DNA of 41,903 bases, from assembly GCA_913045265.1 (NCBI GenBank), contig CAJWQX010000033.1, positions 1-41,903 of the forward strand, given 5' to 3'. Shown piece after piece: positions 25,524 to 34,099 of the stretch. The notes under the pieces were generated by a model. The model was not told the origin of the DNA, ran no database searches, and worked only from the letters and a program-made list of their open reading frames with translations. Numbering within the stretch: position 1 is the stretch's first letter; every line of letters begins with the position of its first letter. Both the position numbers and the translations under genes were made by a program. This DNA is from UBA11889 sp002313255 (GTDB taxonomy: Bacteria > Pseudomonadota > Gammaproteobacteria > Pseudomonadales > Azotimanducaceae).

Positions 25524-27371
25524 TTAGCTCAGCTGAAGTTCTAACGATCGCTGTTTGATCGTGTCAACGAGCGTGTGCTCAAGAGCCTCAATCGATAGCG
25601 TTTCTTGCTTTTCGATACCGTAACGCCGAAGCGTCACGGTGCTATTTTGCGCTTCTCGTTCGCCCACGATGAGCAGGTTGGGGATTTTTTGGGTCGTGCC
25701 GTCGCGGATTTTTTTGGAAACTGTGTCGCTGTCGGAGCCAAGCTCGGCACGTATGAAACGCGCTCGGAGTCTGTCGACGATTTGTTGTCCGTACTCGGTG
25801 AACTGATTGGATACAGTCAATACGCGGACTTGCACCGGCGCAAGCCATGTCGGGAACGCGCCCGCAAAGTGTTCGATCAGGAACGCGACGAAGCGTTCGT
25901 GTGTCGAAAAGGGTGCTCGGTGGATGCAGTACGGCACATGATCTGCTCCGTCGGACCCGACGTAGTGAAGTCCTAATCGGCGGGGTACCGCAAAATCAAG
26001 TTGAATGGTACTGACGGATTCATCGCGACCCGTAACCGTATGAAATTGCATATCGATCTTTGGTCCGTAGAACGCTGCTTCTCCAGGCCCGTCGACATAT
26101 TCCACTTCCATTTCGTTCAAGAGTTCGGCAATGAGCCGTTCGCAGGTTTCCCATGACTTGGGGTCGTCAACGTACTTATCTTTGCCTTTGGGGTCGTGAG
26201 GGTCCCTGCGGGAAAGGCGAAGGTAATAATTGTCCAGGCCAAGAATGGCGTAGGCTTCATCGTGCAACGCCATCACGTTTCTGAACTCGGACTTGATTTG
26301 ATCCTCGGTACAGTAGATGTGGGCGTCGTTCATACTCATCCCACGTACGCGCATGAGTCCACCAACCGCACCCGATTCCTCGAATCGATACACTTGGCCG
26401 TATTCCGCGAAGCGCAGGGGGAGGTCCCGATAGCTACGTGGTTCCGACGAAAAAATCTTGTGGTGATGTGGACAATTCATGGGTTTCAAGACGTAAGCTT
26501 CTTTGATCCGTTCCCCATCGTCGCCTTCTTCCGTCAGTTCCATTGGCGGATACATGCTGTCTGCGTAGTAAGGTAAATGACCGGTCTGATAAAAAAGGTC
26601 GCGACGCGCGATATGCGGCGTGGCGACGCGCTGGTAGTTTGCTTTGAATTCGAGTTCCTTGGCTAGCTTTTCTAGTTCGTCGCGAATGACCGTGCCATTG
26701 GGTAGCCATAGCGGTAGTCCGCGCCCAATATCGTTATCAATGGCGTAAATGCTGAGTTCTCGGCCAAGTTTTTTGTGGTCCCGTAGCAAAGCTTGTTCGT
26801 ACTCGTCGACGCGGAGGTCGAGGGTCGCTTTATCACTGAACGCCCACGCGTAAATGCGAGTCATCATCACGTTATCCGAGTCACCACGCCAATACGCGCC
26901 GGCGACACTGCGGAGCTTAAAGCAGTCGCGTGGGATATCGCGCGTTGTGTCGACGTGGGGCCCTTCGCACATGTCGAGGAATGGTCCGTTGCGGTAGAAC
27001 AAAAGTTCTGAAACATCGTTGCGATCCAAGAGTTCGAGCGCGTATTCACGCTTGTACGGCTCATTCATTTCGCTGAGCTGATTGAGGGCGTCATCGCGGG
27101 ACAACTCTTCGCGATAGAACCGCTGGCCTTTTTTGATGATGCGACGCATAGCCTGTTCGAGTTTGGGAAAATCCTCGTCTGTAAGGGGTTCCGAGAGGAT
27201 AAAGTCGTAGTAAAAGCCATCCTTGATGGGGGGGCCGAACCCGAGCGTCGAACTGGGACGAATTTCGAGTACGGCTTGCGCCAGCACGTGCGCGAGACTG
27301 TGTCGAATGCGGTATAAAGCATCGTCCATTTCGTCGACTTCCGTCGGCTCGCCCTGGTGCTCGAGTCCCAT
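25524..27371 (-). CDS. thrS: threonyl-tRNA synthetase lacking the TGS domain
   Basis: Charges tRNA-Thr and edits Ser-tRNA-Thr. From ATG 27371 (AGGAG seven bases upstream) it has 615 residues. The editing domain begins at once with HSLAH (24-28) and continues with CEGPH and AGAYWRGD; the class II core follows with LKPMNCPHHHKIF (zinc Cys), RFEESGAVGGLMRVRG, NDAHIYC (zinc His) and CIHRAPFSTHERF (zinc His, motif 3), then the anticodon-binding domain. The usual 60-residue N-terminal TGS domain is absent, and an in-frame TAG just upstream rules out an extension. Several core residues differ from the E. coli pattern (MSMNDAH for FTQDDAH, PFSTHERF for ILGSMERF). The infC-rpmI-rplT genes that usually follow thrS are missing, so this may be a second or acquired copy. 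Confidence 0.95.
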   Translation of the reverse strand: MGLEHQGEPTEVDEMDDALYRIRHSLAHVLAQAVLEIRPSSTLGFGPPIKDGFYYDFILSEPLTDEDFPKLEQAMRRIIKKGQRFYREELSRDDALNQLSEMNEPYKREYALELLDRNDVSELLFYRNGPFLDMCEGPHVDTTRDIPRDCFKLRSVAGAYWRGDSDNVMMTRIYAWAFSDKATLDLRVDEYEQALLRDHKKLGRELSIYAIDNDIGRGLPLWLPNGTVIRDELEKLAKELEFKANYQRVATPHIARRDLFYQTGHLPYYADSMYPPMELTEEGDDGERIKEAYVLKPMNCPHHHKIFSSEPRSYRDLPLRFAEYGQVYRFEESGAVGGLMRVRGMSMNDAHIYCTEDQIKSEFRNVMALHDEAYAILGLDNYYLRLSRRDPHDPKGKDKYVDDPKSWETCERLIAELLNEMEVEYVDGPGEAAFYGPKIDMQFHTVTGRDESVSTIQLDFAVPRRLGLHYVGSDGADHVPYCIHRAPFSTHERFVAFLIEHFAGAFPTWLAPVQVRVLTVSNQFTEYGQQIVDRLRARFIRAELGSDSDTVSKKIRDGTTQKIPNLLIVGEREAQNSTVTLRRYGIEKQETLSIEALEHTLVDTIKQRSLELQLS

Positions 27372-27617
27372 AGGTATCTCCTGATGCAAGACGCCGGCTC
27401 GCTAGTCTCCGCATGTCTGTATAAGAGTTCGGTTGAAATACGCCGTTTTTGCCATTAAGCGGCTCGTCGACGCGGCATGTCGGTCAGTCGTGCGCCACAG
27501 TAATTGGTCGCGGCGTAATCATAGAGACCGGGAGTCCGAATGCAAGGAATTCGGGTTCGTTGAATTGAAGTGCACGGCGTTGCTATTCCATATCTTCGAT
27601 CGCACACTGGCGCGTCT

Positions 27618-28448
27618 ATGGCGAAGGCAAACGTTGAACATAACAAGCTGAGCAAGAAGTTGAGGCGTTTGGTCGGGCGAGCCGTGGTTGACCACTCCAT
27701 GATTGAGGAAGGCGATCGTGTGATGGTCTGCCTCTCTGGCGGAAAGGATTCGTACACGCTGCTGGATGTGTTGCGATCCTTGCAGCGCAGCGCGCCCGTT
27801 CGGTTCACATTATTTGCGTTGAACCTCGACCAGAAACAGCCCGGGTTCCCCTCCAATGTACTGCCCGGTTACCTCGACGAGCTGGATGTCGAATACCATA
27901 TTGTCGAGGAGGATACATTTTCCATCGTCAAGGATCTGACGCCTGCCGGTAAAACGTATTGTCCGATTTGTTCGCGACTTCGGCGGGGCATTCTCTACAA
28001 CCGAGCGAACGCATTAGGCGCGACAAAAATCGCCTTAGGGCACCACCTCGATGACGCGGTCGAAACCCTTTTCCTTAATATGTTTTTCGGCGGCAAAATG
28101 AAATCAATGCCTCCCAAACTCCTCTCTGATGATGGTGCTCATGTCGTGATTCGCCCGTTGTACTACGTCCGTGAACGAGACATTGCGCGCTTCAGCGGTT
28201 TCCAGCAACACCCCATTATTCCGTGCAATCTTTGTGGTTCACAGGAAAACATGCAGCGACAGATTATCAAAGAGATGTGCGGTCGGTGGGATGAGATTCA
28301 GCCAGGCCGCGTCGAAAATATTGCCCGCGCCATGCAAAACCTCGTACCTTCTCATCTGGCCGACGCCAATCTATTCGACTTTGCCAATCTTAAGCAGCAA
28401 TTCCGATTATTGCCTTTAGCCGAGCGGACGGCGAGCGGTACTAGATGA
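27618..28448 (+). CDS. ttcA: tRNA 2-thiocytidine(32) synthetase TtcA
   Basis: Iron-sulfur enzyme that thiolates cytidine 32 of certain tRNAs using ATP. The 276-residue protein has the PP-loop SGGKDS at residues 40-45, and the two CxxC pairs CPIC (115, 118) and CNLC (203, 206) that hold the cluster in the family. GHHLDDAVETLFLN and RPLYYVRE are further TtcA signatures. ATG 27618 is preferred over an upstream in-frame GTG 27570, since E. coli TtcA homology begins near KLSKKLRRLVG. TGA overlaps the ATG of the YheU-family gene (ATGA), so the two are coupled. The 246-base gap to thrS must hold both divergent promoters. Confidence 0.96.
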   Translation: MAKANVEHNKLSKKLRRLVGRAVVDHSMIEEGDRVMVCLSGGKDSYTLLDVLRSLQRSAPVRFTLFALNLDQKQPGFPSNVLPGYLDELDVEYHIVEEDTFSIVKDLTPAGKTYCPICSRLRRGILYNRANALGATKIALGHHLDDAVETLFLNMFFGGKMKSMPPKLLSDDGAHVVIRPLYYVRERDIARFSGFQQHPIIPCNLCGSQENMQRQIIKEMCGRWDEIQPGRVENIARAMQNLVPSHLADANLFDFANLKQQFRLLPLAERTASGTR

Positions 28449-28657
28449 TCGAAATACCCCATCAAGAGCTCTCTGACGACGCGCTATGGGGAGTCATCGA
28501 TGAGTACATCACCCGCGAAAGTGGAGTGACGGATGGGACGCTTGACTCAAAACGTACGGAGATTCTGCGGCAACTCAAGGAGGGCGCGGCCATTATCACG
28601 TACGATTCCAAGCTCGGAAGTACACATCTAATTACGCGAAACAGGTCAGGCGGTTGA
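28445..28657 (+). CDS. YheU family protein (UPF0270)
   Basis: 70-residue cytoplasmic protein of the YheU/UPF0270 family, function unknown. The pattern MIEIPHQELSDDALWGVIDEYITRE resembles the YheU opening (IPxxxLSxxTLxxLIExFVxRE), followed by a KRTEILRQLKEGAAIITYD stretch matching the conserved VxRQLxxGEAVLVxSE region. The start overlaps the ttcA stop by four bases. The pairing with ttcA may be incidental. Confidence 0.85.
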   Translation: MIEIPHQELSDDALWGVIDEYITRESGVTDGTLDSKRTEILRQLKEGAAIITYDSKLGSTHLITRNRSGG

Positions 28658-28754
28658 TCGCAACTTTGATTTTGCATTCGTATCGGATCAACGCGAGTCA
28701 TTATTCATGCGGCCCCGTTGTTGTCCGCCGAAAAACGAGTTGGAGATAGAGGTG

Positions 28755-29951
28755 ATGAAGATTCTGCGTCGACTATTCATTGGTCTTGGGGTCGTCCTGG
28801 CGTTGTTACTGCTGGCAATCTGGATCGTTCTTCCCCCTGTGAACGTTCCCCTCTCTATGTTGGGTAATTTCTTCCCAGGCTACGTCGACCCACCGAGGGT
28901 GGATGACGCCATCGTCTCCGCACGGCTGAAAGTTCCCAATGGCTATCGAGTAACTTTGTTTGCGGTGGGCATTAAAGACGCGCGCGTTCTCCGAGTAACG
29001 GATGCGAATCACCTACTTGTTGCATCGCCTGGGACCGGTCGGGTTCTGATTCTTTACTCGGATGCCAGCGGCGACGGCCGGTCGGACGGTTACGATGTCG
29101 TTTTGGAAGGGTTGAATGGTCCTAACGGGTTGGATCTTTACGATGGGTTCCTCTATGTCGCAGAGGAGGACGGGATTGGTCGCGTCCCCTTTGACGGTCG
29201 GCAAATATCGGGAGAATACGAGGTTTTAGTCCAGGGTCTTCCTGCCGGGGGTAATCACTGGAAAAAAACCATACGGATTGGGCCGGACGGCTTAATGTAC
29301 GTTGCGGTCGGATCAAGCTGTAATGTTTGCGAAGAGAACGATGTGCGCCGCGGAACACTATTGCAGTATCAGCTGGACGGTTCGGGTGAGAAGCTCTTTG
29401 CAACGGGCCTAAGGAATTCAGCGGGTTTTGATTGGTCGCCAAACGATGGGCAACTGTACGCGACAGATAACGGACGGGATCTACTTGGCGATGACTTTCC
29501 ACCCTGCGAACTCAATCGTATTCGGGCTGGGGGCTTTTACGGCTGGCCATACGCCAATGGATCGCGTATTCCTGATCCAGACTTCGGAAACGGCAAGGAA
29601 ACGGTAATTGCTGACTCGATACCGCCAGTTTTCGATTTTCCTGCGCACAACGCGCCGCTTGGAATCGTATTTTTGCGCTCACCCATCCATCGCTCTTATA
29701 TGGCGGACTCAGCCTTAGTAGCGTTGCATGGTTCGTGGAATCGGAGCCGTAAGAGCGGGTATAAAGTCGTCTCTTTGCATTGGGATGCTAACGGGATTAT
29801 CGCCCAAGATTTCCTTACTGGCTTCCTGCTGGACGATGATGTGATCGGTCGGCCGGCTGAGGTTGCGGAGGACCACGAGGGCAACATCTATGTCTCAGAC
29901 GATTTCGCCAATGCGGTTTATCGAGTCTCTCGGACGGACGCAGCCTCTTAA
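28755..29951 (+). CDS. PQQ-dependent sugar (sorbosone) dehydrogenase-like protein
   Basis: 398-residue membrane-anchored protein with a predicted six-bladed beta-propeller like soluble glucose and sorbosone dehydrogenases. The N-terminal helix at residues 8-28 (FIGLGVVLALLLLAIWIVL) is an uncleaved anchor or signal. Blade motifs include LLVASPGTGRVLIL, NGPNGLDLYDGFLYVA, IRIGPDGLMYVAVGSSC, GLRNSAGFDW, YATDNGRDLLGDDFPPCELN and GGFYGWPYANG, which are typical of this family. ATG 28755 (or GTG 28752) is chosen over 28707 because GGAG precedes it and the anchor follows directly. The real substrate and the need for PQQ are unknown; no pqq genes are near. Confidence 0.87.
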   Translation: MKILRRLFIGLGVVLALLLLAIWIVLPPVNVPLSMLGNFFPGYVDPPRVDDAIVSARLKVPNGYRVTLFAVGIKDARVLRVTDANHLLVASPGTGRVLILYSDASGDGRSDGYDVVLEGLNGPNGLDLYDGFLYVAEEDGIGRVPFDGRQISGEYEVLVQGLPAGGNHWKKTIRIGPDGLMYVAVGSSCNVCEENDVRRGTLLQYQLDGSGEKLFATGLRNSAGFDWSPNDGQLYATDNGRDLLGDDFPPCELNRIRAGGFYGWPYANGSRIPDPDFGNGKETVIADSIPPVFDFPAHNAPLGIVFLRSPIHRSYMADSALVALHGSWNRSRKSGYKVVSLHWDANGIIAQDFLTGFLLDDDVIGRPAEVAEDHEGNIYVSDDFANAVYRVSRTDAAS

Positions 29952-30016
29952 TTCATTACAGTGTTCGTTTTATGTAGGCCAGGAGGCTCTAGCGTGCCGC
30001 GAACATGCAGGCATCC

Positions 30017-31615
30017 TTAATCGCGCAACAAGCCTAGCGATCCGAAGAAAGGTTGTCGGATCTTTCCGTTGGCAAGAACGTCGGAAGTTGAAGCCGACTT
30101 GTGTGCGATAGCGGCTTTGGCCTCCGCCGGACAATTCGCGTCGGTACGGTAGGCGAGGGCCGTGTTGAGTCGATCCTCTAACGGATCTCCGAGAGCGTGG
30201 CCAAAATCGTCAGGAACAAAACAACCTGGCAGTGCTGTTCCGGGCGACGGTTCGTTGGTTGGCGAAAACCCGTCGGTGTAATCGCCAAACCCCTTTGCGT
30301 TGGAGCTACGAAACTGGATCGAAAAATAGGTGGTTCCACAATTGTCGAAAGCGTAAAAACCGTACGGTTTACCACATGTGGATGTTCCGATTTGGATTAC
30401 CTCGACGTCGATACCACGCAGACCGTTGATGATGGATTCACTGGCCGAACAGGTACCTGGCCCAGTCAACACGAAAACTCGTTCAAGGTTAAGTGCGGGT
30501 AGAGCCGCTCCCGACGAAGCGGAAAACCCCCGCGCGGAAGTATGGAAAAGTTCTGGTTCTAGAGCCGCTCCCGTGACGGGATTGGTGGAAGGGTGTTTGT
30601 CGTTGAACTGGATCTCGCCGAATACCTTTCCTGTCGCGCGTTCCGAACCGGCGATCATAAAAGCTAGTTCGTTCGCGATGTCGAGATAGCCCCCACCGTT
30701 GTAGCGAAGGTCGAGGACGAGATCGACGACACCTGCTCCGCTGAGGGACTCGACGGCATCGATGAGTTCAAGTTCGGAAGGTGCCAGATGTGCGTTGAAC
30801 AGCATATAACCAACATCGCCAGAATCTGTAGTGATCACTTTGACGTTTTGTACGGGATCTTGGGTAATCAAAGCGGATTCTATGGTGACGGTGCGCGGTT
30901 CGGTCGTGCCGAGGTCTCTAACCAAGAATTCGTGGCTTTCCCCCGTCGTCGCCGGAAACAAACCGGCGTTGAGTGTGTCCGTGTCCGACCCGTTCTCGAC
31001 GTCGACTCCATCAACCTCAACGATGATTGTTCCGCGAGCAAGATTCACGTCGCTGGCGGTCGCAGGAGTGTTTGGTTCGGTAAATGCGACCACAACTTCT
31101 CGGGGAGGGGAAGAAGATAAAATGGCCAGCTCCGCGCCGTAACCCGCCGTGATTCCGGATTGAGATAGCTGGCGCCACTCTTCCGTGTCGTAGGTGAAGT
31201 GGTACTTGTCTTGGGGATTTCCCGACGCGGTGGTCCCGAAACTTTTCATCAGGTCAAAATATTCCGACGTTGTATATTCAGCGGGATCGAGATCCTCGAT
31301 CTCGCGGTACCAGAGATAGAGCTTATTGCTCCACGAACGCAGCCAGTTGTTTTCATCCGTCGTCGTGCCCACTGCGTCGAGGTACGCGCTTCCGGTCGCT
31401 GGATCGTCACCGATTCGGGGATTCGCACAGAGATAGCGAAAAGTTTCCGGCGCTTCAAATACGCCTTCAACCCATCCTTCTTCGGACGAGGTGCTCGATT
31501 CGGTTGCACTTTGAATGTTATCGGGGCTATCAAGATTGGCCTTAATTTCACTCGTGCTGGACCCTCCGCAGCTGCTAAGCAATACCGCCGCGATGAGGGT
31601 CAAGATTCTGGTCAT
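30017..31615 (-). CDS. S41 family peptidase, cysteine-rich lipoprotein
   Basis: 532-residue C-terminal-processing-type protease. The N-terminus is a lipoprotein signal (LTLIAAVLLSSCGGSS, lipid on the Cys), followed by a Ser/Thr/Glu linker. The core has a PDZ-like part (about 190-260), VDLVLDLRYNGGGYLDIANELA, the nucleophile loop GPGTCSASESI and the base loop GTSTCGKPYGF. Both active loops carry a cysteine next to the catalytic residue and further cysteines follow (DNCGTTYF, LPGCF, ANCPAEAK), so a disulfide network is likely. The start at 31615 gives a compact signal; ATG 31678 would add 21 residues. It is not closely related to Prc at 23364 despite the shared fold. Substrate unknown. Confidence 0.88.
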   Translation of the reverse strand: MTRILTLIAAVLLSSCGGSSTSEIKANLDSPDNIQSATESSTSSEEGWVEGVFEAPETFRYLCANPRIGDDPATGSAYLDAVGTTTDENNWLRSWSNKLYLWYREIEDLDPAEYTTSEYFDLMKSFGTTASGNPQDKYHFTYDTEEWRQLSQSGITAGYGAELAILSSSPPREVVVAFTEPNTPATASDVNLARGTIIVEVDGVDVENGSDTDTLNAGLFPATTGESHEFLVRDLGTTEPRTVTIESALITQDPVQNVKVITTDSGDVGYMLFNAHLAPSELELIDAVESLSGAGVVDLVLDLRYNGGGYLDIANELAFMIAGSERATGKVFGEIQFNDKHPSTNPVTGAALEPELFHTSARGFSASSGAALPALNLERVFVLTGPGTCSASESIINGLRGIDVEVIQIGTSTCGKPYGFYAFDNCGTTYFSIQFRSSNAKGFGDYTDGFSPTNEPSPGTALPGCFVPDDFGHALGDPLEDRLNTALAYRTDANCPAEAKAAIAHKSASTSDVLANGKIRQPFFGSLGLLRD

Positions 31616-31922
31616 CAGACGAATAACAGGCCTTGAAAAGACCGATCGTCTAAATGACCGTGTACTGATCAAAGGCATCGTGGGTTCCGTCGACTTGGAG
31701 TCATGGTTCAAAGCCGGTTTAGCGCATTTCTTTATGGCACGCCTTGTATATCGCATTTTCCCGTTGACCGCACGGAGAGCTATAGACGTTGTTAGCGAAC
31801 CACGGGATGGCAAAAGACAGCGAGATGCATCCGACGTATCCCAAAACCTTCAGAGCGGATGCCGAACGTGCGTCCGCCCACTATAATCGTGTTTAACGTA
31901 TCTGTATTGAAACGCCCTTCTT
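31616..31922. other. intergenic region between the S41 lipoprotein gene and ccmA
   Basis: About 307 bases with no convincing gene. It should hold two divergent promoters: one for the S41 lipoprotein on the minus strand (no clear match seen) and one for the ccm operon (TATAAT at 31882-31887). An upstream in-frame extension of the S41 gene is open over much of it, but the residues are basic and unlike a signal peptide. Confidence 0.6.
31882..31887 (+). promoter_or_regulatory. -10 element of the ccm operon
   Basis: Exact TATAAT, 36-48 bases before the possible TTG starts of ccmA. No good -35 hexamer lies 16-18 bases upstream, so the promoter may be weak or activator-dependent. Confidence 0.5.
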
Positions 31923-32510
31923 TTGAATCAATCATTGATCGAAGCAAACGATCTGACTTGCATGGTTGCAGGTCAGCGACTGTTCGACCGACTCGGTCTT
32001 ACGGTTGTCTCTGGAGACGTCCTGGAACTCTGGGGCCCCAACGGCAGTGGTAAATCGACGTTGCTCCGATGTTTGGCGGGACTGTTTGAAGCGGATGGCG
32101 GCGTCATAAAACGCGCAGTTAGCTTGCTCTATATGGGCCATCGACCGGGATTGAACGAATTGCTCAGCCCGCTTGAAAACTTGCGCTGGTGCGCCGGTTT
32201 GCAAGAGAGAGACGTGAGTCCAGAAACGCTGTTGTCCGCCATTCACTATGCGGGTTTGGAGAGGTACAAAGACGCGCCATGCCGCACGCTGTCGGCAGGT
32301 CAAATGCGTCGCGCCGCGCTTGCAAGATTATGTATTTCGGAGTCGCGTCTTTGGTTGTTGGATGAGCCAATGACGTCGCTTGACGACGATGCGGTCGCGC
32401 TGGTACGTAACCTCATTGCCAAGCATCGGAGCGCGGGTGGCGGGTGTATTTGCGCGACGCACGTCAAACTCGAATTCCCTCAGACCCGGGTGCTTGAGCT
32501 CGGCACCTGA
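31923..32510 (+). CDS. ccmA: heme exporter ATP-binding protein CcmA
   Basis: Cytoplasmic ATPase of the CcmABCD complex, which releases holo-CcmE from CcmC/D during cytochrome c maturation (System I). The 195-residue protein has Walker A GPNGSGKST, signature LSAGQMRRAALARL and Walker B LWLLDEPMTSLDDD. It opens with LIEANDLTCMVAGQRLF, matching the family start LEARNLTCxRGxRxLF, so the real start is probably TTG 31923 or TTG 31935; an in-frame TGA at 31908 rules out anything earlier and no ribosome site is clear. Its TGA overlaps the ccmB ATG. Confidence 0.94.
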   Translation: MNQSLIEANDLTCMVAGQRLFDRLGLTVVSGDVLELWGPNGSGKSTLLRCLAGLFEADGGVIKRAVSLLYMGHRPGLNELLSPLENLRWCAGLQERDVSPETLLSAIHYAGLERYKDAPCRTLSAGQMRRAALARLCISESRLWLLDEPMTSLDDDAVALVRNLIAKHRSAGGGCICATHVKLEFPQTRVLELGT

Positions 32511-33178
32511 TGGGGAATTTTGGAGTGCAATTTCGTCGCGACCTTCTGGTCGCGATTCGTGGGCGGACCGAGACCGCCAATCCGATTGCATTCTTTGTAC
32601 TTGCCTTGTCTCTGTTCGTTTTCGCGGTAGGAACCGACAGCGAAACGTTGCCCCGAGTAGCCCCGGGAGTTGTTTGGGTTGTCGCGCTTTTTGCCGCCAT
32701 GCTGTCGACGGAAAATCTTTTTCATCGTGACCATGACGATGGCAGCTTAGAACTAATGTTGCTGGATAGTCGGCCTTTATTTCTAGGAGTACTGGGTAAG
32801 CTTTTAGCGCATTGGTGCGTGAGTGGGCTGCCCGTCGCGATCCTCTCACCGCTTGCTGCGGTATTTATTAACGCGCCATTTGAAATAATAACAATCCTCG
32901 TCGGAACGCTTTTGCTCGGTACGCCGGTGCTAACGTTAATCGGAGGGATTGGAGCGGCATTGACGGCCGGCCTTGGTCGTGGGGGATTACTTTTAGCCGT
33001 ATTGGTGATGCCCCTTTACATTCCCGTTCTGATTTTTGGTTCGGGCGCTTGTTATCGGGTATTAGATGGAGCCACGGTAACTGGGCCAGTCCTTTGGCTA
33101 ACCGCGTTGTTAGCGGGATCGATTACACTGGCGCCCTTTGCGATTGGCGCGGCGCTGAGGGGTAGTCAGGAGTATTGA
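32510..33178 (+). CDS. ccmB: heme exporter permease CcmB
   Basis: 222-residue inner-membrane subunit of CcmABCD with six hydrophobic helices. The N-terminal RRDLLVAIRGRTETANPIAFF region matches the conserved CcmB start, and the loop LFHRDHDDGSLELMLL with its helix-turn is a family signature, as is LLGTPVLTLIGGIGAALTAGLRRGG-like sequence near residues 142-165. TGATG overlap with ccmA and a one-base gap to ccmC (TGATATG) show tight operon packing. Confidence 0.95.
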   Translation: MGNFGVQFRRDLLVAIRGRTETANPIAFFVLALSLFVFAVGTDSETLPRVAPGVVWVVALFAAMLSTENLFHRDHDDGSLELMLLDSRPLFLGVLGKLLAHWCVSGLPVAILSPLAAVFINAPFEIITILVGTLLLGTPVLTLIGGIGAALTAGLGRGGLLLAVLVMPLYIPVLIFGSGACYRVLDGATVTGPVLWLTALLAGSITLAPFAIGAALRGSQEY

Positions 33179-33179
33179 T

Positions 33180-33932
33180 ATGGGCTCGATAAAGGATGTA
33201 TTTCACCGCATGGGCTCTCCCCGTTTTTTTTATCATGGTTCTTCCTTGTGGGTCCGTGGTTTATACATTGGCGGCACTTTGGGCCTAATCATCGGAAGTT
33301 TTTGGGGATTGGCGTTGGCGCCCCCGGATAAATACCAGGGCGATAGTTTTAGGATCATGTACATTCATGTACCCAGCGCACACTTGGCCGAGATGGTTTA
33401 TTTCGCGTGCGCCGTGGCTGGATTTGTCTATGTCGTTTGGCGTATGAAGATGGCGGATGTTTTCATCGCAGCGGCGGCGCCCGTTGGTGCAATCTTGACG
33501 TTGCTATCCCTCGCGAGCGGTATTTTATGGGGCATGCCGACGTGGGGCACTGGCTGGGTGTGGGATATGCGAACGACGTCAGTACTGGTCCTCCTGTTCC
33601 TGTTTTTTGGGCTTATCGCACTACGCCAAGCGATTCCACGGCTGGATCGGGCTGCGTATTCCGTAGCGATACTTGCGCTCGTCGGCGTCGTTAACATCCC
33701 TATCATCAAGTATTCGGTTGAATGGTTTACGACATTGCACCAACCAGCGAGTATCACGTTTACTAATGAACCGACGATTGAGACCAGCATGTTGTGGCCT
33801 CTCCTTTTCAACACGACCGGTTTGTATATTTTCATTGCAGGCGTGATCTTGGCGGCGATGCGAGTGGAAGTCCTTAAACGTGAACAGGCGACGGAATGGG
33901 TCCGTGACATCACGAGGAGCATGCAACGTTGA
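33180..33932 (+). CDS. ccmC: heme handling protein CcmC
   Basis: 250-residue six-helix membrane protein that loads heme onto CcmE. The periplasmic histidine ligands are expected at H63 (YIHVPSAH) and H187 (WFTTLHQPAS). The tryptophan-rich heme loop reads WGTGWVWDMRTTS at residues 122-134, where the usual motif is WGTWWVWDARLTS, so the second tryptophan of the motif (position 125) is glycine here. Otherwise length and order are normal. ATG 33180 follows ccmB by one base. Confidence 0.95.
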   Translation: MGSIKDVFHRMGSPRFFYHGSSLWVRGLYIGGTLGLIIGSFWGLALAPPDKYQGDSFRIMYIHVPSAHLAEMVYFACAVAGFVYVVWRMKMADVFIAAAAPVGAILTLLSLASGILWGMPTWGTGWVWDMRTTSVLVLLFLFFGLIALRQAIPRLDRAAYSVAILALVGVVNIPIIKYSVEWFTTLHQPASITFTNEPTIETSMLWPLLFNTTGLYIFIAGVILAAMRVEVLKREQATEWVRDITRSMQR

Positions 33933-34099
33933 GCGACTTCTATACCTGGGCCGCTATGGGCGGTCACGGTCTGTACGTTTGGAGTGTGTACGGTATAAGT
34001 ATAGTGGCGCTTGTTGTGCTTGGCGCGTGGCCGTTACGTGCGGAAAAAAAGTTGTTAGTGCGAGCAACGGAACGCACCGATCTGGAGGGTGGTTCGTAA
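33929..34099 (+). CDS. ccmD: heme exporter protein CcmD
   Basis: Tiny 56-residue single-helix protein that stabilises CcmC-CcmE contacts; too short for most ORF lists. It starts at TTG 33929, overlapping the ccmC stop (TTGA), and reads MSDFYTWAAMGGHGLYVWSVYG. The WAAMGGHGxYVWxxYG signature is diagnostic of CcmD. One hydrophobic helix (about 20-36) is followed by a basic and acidic tail (LRAEKKLLVRATERT). Its TAA shares one base with the ATG of ccmE. Confidence 0.93.
   Translation: MSDFYTWAAMGGHGLYVWSVYGISIVALVVLGAWPLRAEKKLLVRATERTDLEGGS

Noticed and set aside
27372..27617. Possible missing TGS domain or leader upstream of thrS
   Set aside because: An in-frame TAG at 27401-27403 blocks extension and no TGS-like residues are seen in the other frames, so the domain is truly absent here.
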